In this document: piece after piece, positions 37,001 through 47,136 of the stretch
Layout: every line of letters starts with the position of its first letter
How positions within the stretch are numbered: position 1 is the first letter of the stretch
Source of the DNA: Hydnum rufescens UP504
Lineage: Eukaryota; Basidiomycota; Agaricomycetes; Cantharellales; Hydnaceae
Direction: 5' to 3'
DNA length: 64,000 nucleotides
Assembly (NCBI GenBank): GCA_014904985.1
Contig: MU129004.1
Span: forward strand, 45,170-109,169
Position numbers and translations under genes: made by a program
Notes under the pieces: model-generated
Seen by the model: the letters and a program-made list of their open reading frames with translations, nothing else
What the model was told of the DNA's origin: nothing
The model's database searches: none

Positions 37001-40000
37001 CTTGATGAGTGTACCGTACCACCAATCACTCCCCGATTTGGAAGGATGAGCGGAAAGCACCATATTCTCGTCGAAGGCTATAGGAGGAGAGATAAGGAGG
37101 TGGGAGAACGCTGATGACTGCATCACACACCAATATCCTCGGCGCGCTGACCTGTATAGGCATAGAGTGTCCTCACTCTGTGAGCTGTGGATCAAAGATA
37201 TTAGGACTTCCCAAAACACAAATAGCTCGGTGAACATATCCTTACAAACTGACGTGTTGATATCAGCCATCAGATTGTTACCGGCGTATGTGGAATTGGA
37301 GTGTGCAGACTCGGTAGGACCATGCACACTGATGTCGGGAATGGTAATACTGTGCAAATTTTCTTCGTCTTCTTCATCAATCGGAGTCTCGTGTGTGGCA
37401 GAAGAGGAAACCGAACGAGGTAGACCGTCTGAGGCCAGACCGGCATACCAATCCACGCTCTGCCGTGATTCGGATACCTGGGAGGGTGTTCGACCCCCTG
37501 ATACAGTATCGGTACCGCTGCCGGGCGTGGGGGGTGTAACGGGTCGAGCCGTGGCATTGATATGAGACGGTGGAGCTGTGTTGCCGATCACAGTCCCAGC
37601 GACTGCTGCAGAGCTGCGATCGTTAGTTTTCGCAGGACGGAGCTTGGCGCCACCAACAATCGAGCTGAGCAGTGCATTTCGATCGGGAGGTCCTTCAGGA
37701 GCTTTGAAAGGCGCAGGAGATTTGGGAGGAGGGGGTGCCGAGGGGGCGGGGGTGCCAGAGCCGCCCCTAAAAATTGCATTAGCAATATTAATGCGGGCAT
37801 CCCGGCCAACGAATTCATCATCTGAAGAATCCGAGTCATCTTTCTCAACAGGGTCATCCCAGTCGTCCACCGGAGGCGGTATGTAAGTAGATTTCGGGGT
37901 GGAATATGGATTTGTGGGAACCGGCGTAGGAGTTTTAACTAGTGGTGGACTAGGTGCTGAAGGTGCAGGAGGCGGAACCGGGATCACGGAAGGCGCGGGA
38001 GGTGCAGGAGGTACAGGAGGCACTGGAGGCACCGGAGGCGCAGAAACGGCCTCGGAGGCAGTAGTTGACCAAGGGTTGGCTGCTGGACCTGGGCCTGGAG
38101 ATGGTGTACTAGCGGAAATTTGCTGAGATAATTTGTGAAAAGGATTGGTCGTCTGAACAGCGGGAGACTGCACCGGGGTTGCAGCAGGTGCAGGCGGGGC
38201 AGGTGGCGCCGGGGGAGGCGTCGCGTGCACCGGGGCAACGTGGCCATTTTGTGAAGGAGACGAAGCAACTTTCAGTTTGGCATTTCGGAGTGCCTCCATC
38301 CGCTTTTCGTACTCCTCTTCCTCCTTGCGAGCTTCAGCTTCAGCCGCCTCAAGCTCGGCAATCCGTGCTGCTCGACGCTTGGCGGCTTCCTCTTTCGCGG
38401 CCCCCCGCTCTCGACGTTCTCTCTCCTCTGCTTCCCTTCTGGCTTCAGCTGCTTCAAGCTCAGCACGACGGGCCGCTCGGAGTCTATCAGCTTCCTCTTT
38501 CGCAGCCTCACGTTCCCGAATTTCTTTTTCCTCTGCTTCTCTCCGAGCCTCCTCTTCTGCCGCCTCGAGCTCAGCACGACGCGCGAGTCGACGCCTATCA
38601 GCCTCCTCCCTTGCAGTCTCGCGCCTGCGTAGCTCTCTTTCTTCGTCATCTTCAGCGACAGGTGGGGCCACTGGAGCTAGTGGAGCCACTGGAGCTGGTG
38701 AGACCACGGGAACGGGTGGGGCTGTAGGCACACGAGGGGCAGGAGGACGGGGCAAAGTTACGGAGGGGACTGCCGATCCAGTATTAGATGAATTGGAGGA
38801 CCGTGGGGGCGGTGGAGGCCGGGGTGCACGTTTATTAGCGGGCCGCGGAGGTGCAGGCTTGGGAACCGGAGGAACGGTCACAGCGGTGGTTGCCTTCGGA
38901 GGCACAGGAGCCACTGGAGATCTGGCAGCTCGTTCCACCTCTAGTCGTTGCTGACGTAGTTTCTCCCGATCCTCCGCATCCTTCTCTGCCTTGCGCGCTT
39001 TCTCCTCGGCTTCTTTGCGCTCCTTCGCTAGACGAGCCTCTACAGAGGTGTCAACAGGAGAGGAGCTCGAAGGGGGCGCCCCGCTAACACCAAGCGCCTT
39101 CATACGCTCCTGCAAACGCTGCTGGGCCTGGGCACGGATGAATGCAGCACGCTCGTCCGGGGTCATCGACTTAGTCTGCGGAGCCGGAGAGGCGCTCGGA
39201 ACAGGAGCAGCAGGGCGGGGAGTCGAGGGCGCATCCTTCCGAGGAACAGGAGCTGGAGAGCGAGTAGGAAGAGGGGGGCTTATACGGTCATTTCCACGAT
39301 CGCGATTCCTGATCCGAGAACGGTCGTATCCACGGTCACGGTCATCGTCCTGGTCAGCGCTACGTCGTCCAGAGTCACGGCGCCCAGAATCCCGTCGTTC
39401 GTCATCACGATTGAACGTACCACGAAGGTAGCCTCGATCAGGCTCTTCATCCTCATCTTCGTCGCGATAGCTGCGGGGCGAAGATGGGCTGTCGTATTTT
39501 CCACGACGGCGATCGTTACGACGATCACGATCACGAGTCCATTCATCCTCTTCCCTCTGTTTTCGACGATCTCTCTCCTCGATCTTCTTCTCTAATTCTG
39601 GTACTTTGGTGTGCATCAATTCGAGCAACACGCGTTCAAGTCTGCGTCGCTCCTGATCCTTCGCTGCCGACTTTGGACCACGACTCACACGCTCGATATC
39701 ATCTTGGACACGGCGCACACGATATTTGAGGTCGTCGAGCTCGTTGTCGAGAGCATCGTCCTCGGCTGTGCGAGACTCCGCCTCCTCTCGTGCTTTATCT
39801 AACCGTTTGTTGGTATTTGCGAGTTGTCTCTTGATATCTGAGAGATCATCAGAAGGGGTAGAATCTCCAGAACGAACTGCGTTGCGATCGATCCGGCGCG
39901 AGCCAGATGTATATCCGCGAACACCAGCATCATCATGCTTATAGATCGTGCCATCTTTGGTGGGGTCTACTTGCGGCGTTGGAGAATCACGGAACGAATG

Positions 40001-41068
40001 AACTTTGCCACGACTCTCGGAGGAAGTTGCGCGAATATTTGTGTCGTTTTTGAGGAGATCTTTGAGGAAATCGACCGATTCCCCTAGATGCTTGGACGAC
40101 ACCGGCTCTAATTCCGGAGGCAAAACGGCCGGGATCTCATTGCCATTAAGTCCTGAACATAGAGCCATTCTGAGTTGGCAAGTCCCAAGTGAACAACAGG
40201 CACTGACGTCGATAAATCAATCCCATGGCTACATGGAATTCTTGAATGTTCAATTTCCCACGATTATCGGCATCAGCCAGAGTCCTGGAAAAATGAGGTC
40301 GGCATGAGGAGATGACGAGTGGTAAAGCTTTACACACCATATCTGCGCTAGATCATTGCGGTCAAGCCCGCTTTGCCCAAAAACTTCTGAAGCTGTCTCG
40401 CCACTAATGAATCCGGAGCTACTTGCGTCCCAGGCGCGAAAAATTTGGTCATAATTCTTTCGCTCGTCCTTGGAAAGCGCCCATGGTATCTTTGGCGCCG
40501 GTGTACCCCGCTGCTGTTGGTTGTGCTGCTGGAAAGACTGCTGGAGATTCCCCTGAAACCCTCCAGGGGCGAATTGAGGGATGCCAGAGGGAGCATATGG
40601 CTGAGATATGTTGCCTGGCATGAAAGTATTCGACATCAATTGTAACCGGGGATCATTGTAACCTGTGGGTTGCGATATCAGAGGCCGAGCGGCACCAAGC
40701 CCCAAGGCTCCACCGATCCCGGTGGGCTGCGACATGAGAGGCCCAGTGACGCCCGGCGAGGAACTCAAAAAGCGCTGTTGCTGCGCAAGGGACCCGGGGA
40801 GATTATTATTATTGGGAGCGAATTGTTGTTGAGGCGGTTGAAATTGCTGCTGTTGAATCTGGAATGAAGACTGGAATCCTTGAGGAAGGGGAGGAACTGG
40901 AGGAACTGGGCCTTGCTGTTGAGGTGTGAAACTGTTTGGGACAGCAAAGCCTGTTCGTTGTGGCTGAAGGAAGCCCGAACCCCCACCAGAATAGCCGGTG
41001 GGAGAGGGTTGCTGGAAACCAGTCTGCTGAGGGTACTGGTACCCTGGCTGGTTCCATTGCTGAGCCAT
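34098..41068 (-). CDS. CIN1: Intersectin/Pan1-type endocytic scaffold with SH3, RhoGEF and PH domains
   Basis: Scaffold linking endocytosis to actin and Rho/Cdc42 signalling; the layout matches basidiomycete Cin1 (an intersectin homologue), whereas ascomycete Pan1 lacks the SH3-DH-PH half. Reading along the minus strand from the ATG at 41068: a Gln/Pro-rich N terminus with QPTG repeats; an EH domain (PWALSKDERKNYDQIFRAWD to FHVAMGLIYRR); a long exon 40168-36929 with coiled coils, charged repeats and Pro-rich runs; SH3-1 (RTLYAYTGQRAEDIAFDENM, WWYGTL, GFFPSSYV); SH3-2 (KALYTYVGGTADELPFAEGE, GDWWKAEK); an acidic linker; the DH domain (RQEAMFELINTEGAYVRDLQ, LSSYLLIPMQRITRYPLLIK); and PH (LKEGILCKSKSGRELRVFL, FQVSVLYPRGGDAIRLRA) to the stop at 34098. 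Splices checked at SH3-1 keep frame. Length about 1,750-1,900 residues. Whether it is one transcript is inferred from the domain order. Confidence 0.88.
38290..38640 (-). repeat. Three charged coiled-coil repeats inside the CIN1-like gene
   Basis: On the minus strand about 40-residue units recur, each with the pattern RREAEEKEIREREAAKEEAD followed by RLRAARRAELEAAEA. At DNA level the units are about 110-120 bp and clearly related. Such Glu/Arg/Ala-rich units form long single helices or coiled coils and expand easily by slippage. Confidence 0.75.
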
Positions 41069-41243
41069 GTTGAAGGCGAAGAACTCGGGAGCTGGGCCGG
41101 AAATGGCCGTCTTATGTAAGGTGGCACTACCGGTTTCTCACACCTCATCCAGGTGCAACGCGATTCTCTTCCCATTACGCGTATAGCACTTAAAGGGGAG
41201 AGAGGCCGACTTTTTATTGCTTAGATAGACTGTGGGACCCGTC
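41069..41243. promoter_or_regulatory. Short divergent promoter between CIN1-like and cyclin-domain genes
   Basis: Only 175 bases separate the ATG of the minus-strand intersectin-like gene (41068) from the first ATG of the plus-strand cyclin gene (41244). Both 5' UTRs and core promoters must fit in, or overlap, this interval unless a leader exon lies further away. No specific element was identified. Confidence 0.5.
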
Positions 41244-43366
41244 ATGCCAAGCTTCGACGCGTCTGGAGAATACTATGATATCGATCCTGCGAGCATTCCG
41301 TCCCCAGAGTATGTGTCTCCCTCGGGAGACTCCTTTGCGTATGGCTTGATCCCGTTGCCAATCCCAATCACTTCACCTCAAAAATGCATTGTCGAGATTG
41401 GTCCAAACACCCAGAGATACATGACCGGTCCTTCACCCTGTATTTTGAAACTGCGCCCCACTGTCTTGTATCGCAGTAACATCCGCAAAGGGTTATCTTT
41501 GAAGTCCTCAAACCTGCGGCTTGAAAGTCGTCATTTCCTACCGCCGTCAAGAGCTCTCGTGAAGAAACGCGGAATTGGAGTAGTCCGCGGCTGGAGCGTG
41601 GATGATCATATAGAAGCATGGACATCCAGCGACGAGGATTCTGCATCAAAGATTGCAAGACGTTCCCCAAACTTGGACAGTGGTGTCTCCTCGATACCAA
41701 ACCTCATGACTGGCATCTTCCACAGCAACGACATGCACCCCAAGAGGAATGGTGCCCCCCTGCCTCCCTATAAAATGCTCGGACTTTCAAGTACATTCAT
41801 ATCTTCATCTCTCCAGGATCATATGGCTCCGGTGGAGACACCTCTATCGAACGAACCCTGTGGAAACACACCTGAAGACTGGGAGAACGTTGAAGATGCA
41901 GATGTATCCGATTGTCTATCGCCTTACTGGGGTAGTACTAGCGAAAGTGACAGCGATAGTCCCAGTCCCTTCGCCCTTACTCTCAATTATGCACCTGCGG
42001 ATTACACTGGGGCAGCGATTTTCTTGCACAATCTCAAGATGGAACGCGCACGGGGAAGAATACAATCGACCCTCAGACGCGAAAGGGATCTCCGCAGGAA
42101 AGAAGGACTCGCCTGCGGTATCGAATCTCTTGGGGATGGATTTAGTCCCTTAGAATCGTTGGGGATTCGTACTTTTGAAGTCCGGTTCCCTGCGAGGAGG
42201 CCACGTCTCAGGACATTCTTCCGCAAAATAGTAATCGACTGGTTGCTCAAAGTAAGGCCTCGTATGTTGGCCGTTGCCTTATGCCTCGATATTTTAATCC
42301 CTTATGTAGGTCTCGCCCTCCCCTCGCGCGTCTCCCACCACTCTAGCCGTACATCTGCACGCAAACACCGAAACTCGATTTCACGCCGTCCAGCTCTTCG
42401 ACAGATACGTCTATCTTCAAGGAATATGCTGCTTTAAAGAATCTACAGAGAAGACAACCCTTGGTGTTGGGGAGATCGAAGATGCTACCAAGCTACATTA
42501 CTGGATCTGGGACGTTGCTTTGTCGTGTCTCGCTCTGTCCGTCAAGGTGCGTCTCCTTTATTGCTTCATATGCCCAATACACGACCACTATCCCGACATT
42601 CGGTCCAGATGTACCACGACTTTACGGACCCGCTTCACCCAATACGCTCCGCTACGTTTCGTTCCTTAGCACGCTATTCCGTAAGCCATGAAGACTTCGA
42701 GGTGGGCACCTTCGTTCTACCGTAGAGCTGGTCTGACTCGGTATCTCGTGCAGATTGTCCAACGACATGTATTTAGGTCTCTTGACTATGAAATATATAA
42801 CACGACCCCACACGTGATTGCTCGAACAGATCGCTCTAGTTCGATGCTAATTCATATGTTTTCAAGGCGTATTTTCAGGAGATCTTCGATGCCTTGCCTT
42901 CGGTTCGCAGTCTTATCCGATTCTCTGATAGTTGGGCACAAGTCATGGACCTTGCATGGAACATGATGCATTCTGCCATGTTGGGTATGCCTAGAGATTT
43001 CACCTTGTGAAGTTGAGAATTTTTTGGCCGAATTTTGACGACTGTTACCTTTGTCAGACGTTAATTTTCTACGATACCCAGTCTCACTCCTTACTGCAGC
43101 TACAGTCATTGAAGCCCTCGCAGACCTTATCACTATCGAGGAAAGTAGACATCGACAAGAGGTACAGAAGCAGGCAAATGATGTTCCAATCTCTGATGAC
43201 TTGGTCGATGATCTGGGAATGGCGACGGAAGACATCAGAAACATCTTGGACGTGTCGCAGGTGCATTCCAACCAATTCTCCTCCAATAATAGATCGTAAT
43301 CCTTTTGCTCGACAGGCTGATCTTGAGGAATGCTGCCAATGGATATCTGCTTTGCGGGAATTCTGA
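41244..43366 (+). CDS. Cyclin-domain protein, large, multi-exon
   Basis: The N-terminal exon (MPSFDASGEYYDIDPASIPS onward, about 360 residues) is Ser/Pro-rich and ends with a hydrophobic helix (MLAVALCLDILI). The following exons form a cyclin fold: ETRFHAVQLFDRYVYLQG, HYWIWDVALSCLALSVK, MYHDFTDPLHPIRSATFRSL, SHEDFEV, RHVFRSLDYEIYNTTPH, YFQEIFDALPSVRSLIRFSD, MDLAWNMMHSAML, NFLRYPVSLLTAATVIEALA, and a C terminus ending CQWISALREF at 43366. HAVQLFDRY and the W-x-A-x-x-CLALSVK helix correspond to cyclin helices 2-3. The introns placed by eye are GT-AG; the first seems only 37 nt (from GTCTCG to CTCTAG), unusually short. The partner kinase and phase of action are unknown. The first ATG at 41244 follows in-frame codons without ATG. 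Confidence 0.75.
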
Positions 43367-44034
43367 TTTGCGAGTTCGATGCGCTTGACCTTTTCTCAGT
43401 GTAAATAGTTTTGAGAATCGATTTTATTCTTAGGCGGAGCCTGGCAAACGTTTCCTTTACACCAATCTCTCAATGGCTCAGGTGAGGACTCGTACGAGTC
43501 AGCCTATCCCCGCCAGTTACAGCACATCCACCATAGCACTACTCCATAATCCCAATCTTGTGTCCGTCACACCTGGGGATTGGGACCAGCTCCAATCCGA
43601 ACAGAAAAGGGCGCGAGCACACGTCGCAGTATGCTTGATCGGGTTAACCGAATCGCTGCAAGCTTCTTGCTTTCTTCATAACTTTCTCGCGTGGCACAGG
43701 TGCTGAATCAGGCCTCAAAAACATCCACAAGCGACCGCCTAACTCTTTCATGTCATTCAAATAAAATACGTCCATGCCACGAATTATCGCCGCTGAGCGA
43801 AAACTTTTGGACCGGTTTGGCCGATAACCGAACGATGAGATGCAGTACTCTATTACTGGGCTATTTGGCGATGGGGCTGTTGAGCGGTGCCGAGGGTTAG
43901 AAGAGACGGGCGTGCATCTTCCTGGGAGTTAAAAGGGGTGAACCTTCGATGAATGATTGCTGAGCTGTCGTCGGTATCTCCGTGACTGAGAGGGTGAGGC
44001 GTCAACTGTGAAATTTTGCATCCGCATCAGGTGT
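43367..44034. other. No firm gene; small plus-strand ORF at 43473-43706
   Basis: The plus-strand frame 43473-43706 begins ATG GCT CAG GTGAGG, where GTGAGG could be a splice donor directly after the third codon. The text LVSVTPGDWDQLQSEQKRAR looks natural, but no family is recognised and no full exon chain was built. The rest is the upstream region of the tryptophanyl-tRNA synthetase gene. Confidence 0.3.
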
Positions 44035-45505
44035 ATGAACGTCGTTCGGCGCTTGTCGACGACGGCGAGGGCGGGTGGCACGGCGACGACGCGCTCCCTA
44101 GGCACCTGTAGTACACCACGGACTGTGTTCTCTGGGATACAACCCACAGGAATCCCTCATGTATGCCATCTCAAGCTCCAGCTTAGAGAACCCTATGCTG
44201 AAAGCAGTCATAGTTAGGAAACTATCTAGGGGCCCTTTCCAATTGGGTGCACCTCCAAGAGACTGCTCGATCTGAAGATACATTTATATACTCTGTCGTT
44301 GGCCTTCATGCTATTACGGTCTCCCAAGACCCCACTAAACTACGACGCGACAGACTGGATGCCTTGACCTCCTTGCTCGCCATAGGAATTGATCCGAAAC
44401 GGAGCATATTATTTTTTCAGGAAGATGTACGTTCCCCCACGTCTCCCAATTCTCCACCCTGATGAGTGATAGGTCCAAGAACATACCGAATTGGCGTGGA
44501 TCTTGGGTTGTTTGGCGCCCATTGGTCGCCTCAATCGAATGACCGCCTACAAAGCAAGTTAGCTTTTTGTTGGTCTGGGTGTTGTTTCTCATATCTCTGT
44601 ATCAGAGCAAAACAGCTTCTCCAGAAGCTAGCAGCGATGAGCGACTTGGCTTGTTTGCATACCCCGTCCTACAGGCGGCGGACATCCTGGCCTACAAGTA
44701 CGTTCCTTTCTTTTCCTTTGATTTCCAAAGGCCGCCTCGAACTCAATTATTCTTCAGAGCAACTCATGTACCAGTTGGTGAAGACCAACGACAGCACCTC
44801 GAACTAACCCGTGACCTCGCCACTCCCTCAATCAGCAATGTTCCACCGAAATATTCCCCCTTCCCCAAGACTCCACAAGTTCGTCCTTTTTCCTATGGTA
44901 CTTTGTTGCCAGGTCTTGAGCGCTCATTGTATCATCGATATTATATCCCACCTTCTCACTCGCGACTGCACTTCATGTGTTTCAAAGCCCCAACAAAAAG
45001 GATCCTCTCTCTCCGAGACCCTTCCCAAAAAATGTCCAAGTCGTCCCCCCACGTCAACTCGCGCATTCTCCTCACCGATACCTCCTCAGATATCATGCTG
45101 AAAATCCGCAAAGCCATAACTGACTCTAATTTCGGCATCACTTACGATCCCATCAACAGGCCCGGGATCAGCAATCTCCTGCGTATTCTGCACGCATGTC
45201 GCGCACCAATGCGCTCTCATGACACCGCTTTAGAAGAAAGCGAAGCAAGTACTCGTTTAGATGACGAACTGCATGTGCTCGCTTCCACTTTCCAATCACA
45301 GGGCGCGACGATGGCGTCGTTCAAGGAAGCGGTTGCGGATGCTGTCTCTGCGCGAATCGGCCCTATTCGCGAGGAGTTTGCGCGCTTGAGAGCTGACGAA
45401 GGTTACGTGCGCCAAGTAGCTAGAGAAGGGGCCAATAAGGCCAAGGACATAGCAAGTAGGACCGTGCGAGAAGTCAAGGAGAGAATTGGGCTAGGGCAGT
45501 TGTAA
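44035..45505 (+). CDS. MSW1: Tryptophanyl-tRNA synthetase, mitochondrial
   Basis: Class I aminoacyl-tRNA synthetase that charges mitochondrial tRNA-Trp. The ATG at 44035 starts MNVVRRLSTTARAGGTATTR, a typical presequence. Exon 1 ends with VFSGIQPTGIPH. After intron 44161-44213 comes LGNYLGALSNWVHLQ (HIGH-like motif and tRNA site). Further exons: IYSVVGLHAITVSQDPTKLR, HTELAWILGCLAPIGRLNRM, then a 52-nt intron with a GC donor (44554-44605), FAYPVLQAADILAYK, intron 44698-44757, THVPVGEDQRQHLELTRDLA, and the signature loop LRDPSQKMSKS, followed by the anticodon-binding part to 45505. Near 44,820 the best family-like reading (SLNQQCSTEIFPLPQ) requires one base more than present; the remaining exons are clean. 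Bacterial-type TrpRS length fits the mitochondrial enzyme. Confidence 0.92.
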
Positions 45506-46126
45506 TGTCTAGGATTTCACGGTGCATGGCTGCCACGATACTTAGGGCTAGTGTCTGGAGTCAAGAATCAAGAATTGAACCCCACTTTTTTTGGCCTTAA
45601 TGAGTTCTCAGGCTTATCAAAGTCATTGCTTAATCCAAGTCGTCCTAAAAACAGCTTGGATTATCCACTATTTTGATGATTCTGCGCAGAATTTGTGGGA
45701 GTAGTGTTGAAATGAGAGAAGCGATCGTTGTTAATCTTTCCATTCGCGTGCAAATGGTTGATGGCGGAGTCGATGATGTGCTCGTTTACGAGAGGAAAGA
45801 GCGAGTTCAGCAGCTTGTCGACGGGTGCAATGGGGATCTTCATGACATTGCCTAGGACGGAATTGCGAGAGAGTTCCAGATCTCCCGATCTGTATTCTAC
45901 CGACGCAGAGCCATAATGCGAATACGTGTCTCTCTAAATTGTGGGGTCTGGGGAGGGGGAGTCCTTCGACATCGTAGGAGATGAGAAGAGTTTCTGTATC
46001 GTTTACGATGTGCTCCAGCCCTGACGTCTGGTTGGTACTGCGAACTTCAGCTGGAATCAGCGACGTTAAGTTGTGTGGGGAGCGTGGGAAGATGGCGAGA
46101 ATCCGCGGCGCTTGCCGCATTTGAAG
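45506..46126. other. No firm gene; minus-strand ORF fragments
   Basis: The minus strand has two linked-looking frames: 46222-45950 (with APRILAIFPRSPHNLTSLIP and TETLLISYDVEGLPLPRPHN) and 45910-45661 (with IPIAPVDKLLNSLFPLVNEH). They could be one gene joined by an intron or a frame break near 45,930, and the 5' part would overlap the start of the bL9m gene. No family is recognised and no ATG starts the frame. Confidence 0.3.
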
Positions 46127-46950
46127 ATGGCACTCATCCAGTGTGGGCGTTTCTCTACCCTTGGGCGGCAACAATTTGTTCAGCTTCGTTATGCACATAA
46201 TCATCGGACAATAAAAGTCCAACTACTCCAAGTAAAAATTTCACTTGCGAATACTCGCCTTCTCAATATTCAATCATCTTTGTTCGCAGGATGTCCCTGG
46301 TTTGGGGGAGTTTGGTAGGTGTGAATCCGGTATGCGATACCCCTGCTTGCCTCTGAATTTACTACGATAGGATCTCTACAAGAGGTGAGGCCGGGATACA
46401 TGCGGAATTATCTCAAACCTCGGGATCTTGCAAACTATGTCCTTCGCGATGTCGGGCCAGCTCTGATGAGTCGACCAGAAGCAGAGCCAGATGTATCGGT
46501 GGGTCTTTTTTTCCCTCCCCATCATGCAGTATCCGCCATTTATTTACTTCCTCTCCCCTACCCTCATAAAATATAATAGCCTCAAGTCGAAGAATTCCCA
46601 TCGTTCTTCTCCCAAATAACTCCAAGTGCCCCCACGCCTGTTTTGGACATTGGGAAACTCCGCGAGCGCCTCGCTACGCTACCCCCGCTCATCTTCTCGC
46701 GGCGAGTCCGGGAAGACGCGCTTGCAGGGGGGATGCAGCCTATATACGGCTCGGTGAGCGTTTCGGACGTGACCAAGCACCTCGAGGACCGCCACTCCAT
46801 ATTGCTCGTGCCCCAGACGCGGTCGTTGCGTTCCAGGGGCACATCACCAAGTTGAGGAGTATCGGGCAGTGGACAGCGGAGGTTAGGCTGAAGAATGGGG
46901 ATGTCGTACCGCTCATTGTGCAGGTTGCGAAACAGGAACAACAGCAATGA
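46127..46950 (+). CDS. MRPL50: Mitochondrial ribosomal protein bL9m
   Basis: Large-subunit protein of the mitochondrial ribosome. From the ATG at 46127 a presequence-like start (MALIQCGRFSTLGRQQFVQL) leads into the L9 signature: IKVQLLQ, DVPGLGEFGSLQEVRPGYMR, then NYLKPRDLANYVLRD. Exons: 46127-46231, 46290-46314, 46371-46498 and 46580-46950, with GT-AG introns of 58, 56 and 81 nt, all in frame. The last exon carries LDIGKLRERLATLPPLIFSR and YGSVSVSDVTKHLEDRHSIL. Just after this, at the CCCC run near 46,813-46,816, the frame must change by one base to continue as DAVVAFQGHITKLRSIGQW and reach the natural end KQEQQQ at 46950. A homopolymer length error is the simplest explanation; otherwise the protein ends early with a foreign tail. 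Confidence 0.85.
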
Positions 46951-47136
46951 TAGCATATTCAGTCCAAAAATATAATGCTCACTAAGAGAAATATCGCTTG
47001 GGGACCTTCGAACAGCTTTAACCATGCCATTAACGACAGCGAGTGATGCAGCGAGATACTATATACTAGGCTCGAAGTATCCTCTCATAGAATGTCCCCA
47101 AGCTCTTCCAAAAAAGTATCGTAATCATCCTTAGCC

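Noticed and set aside
38179..39431. Plus-strand ORFs of 150-225 codons, rich in Ala, Ser and Gly
   Set aside because: Antisense of the charged coiled-coil and Pro-rich parts of the intersectin-like gene; no domain of their own.
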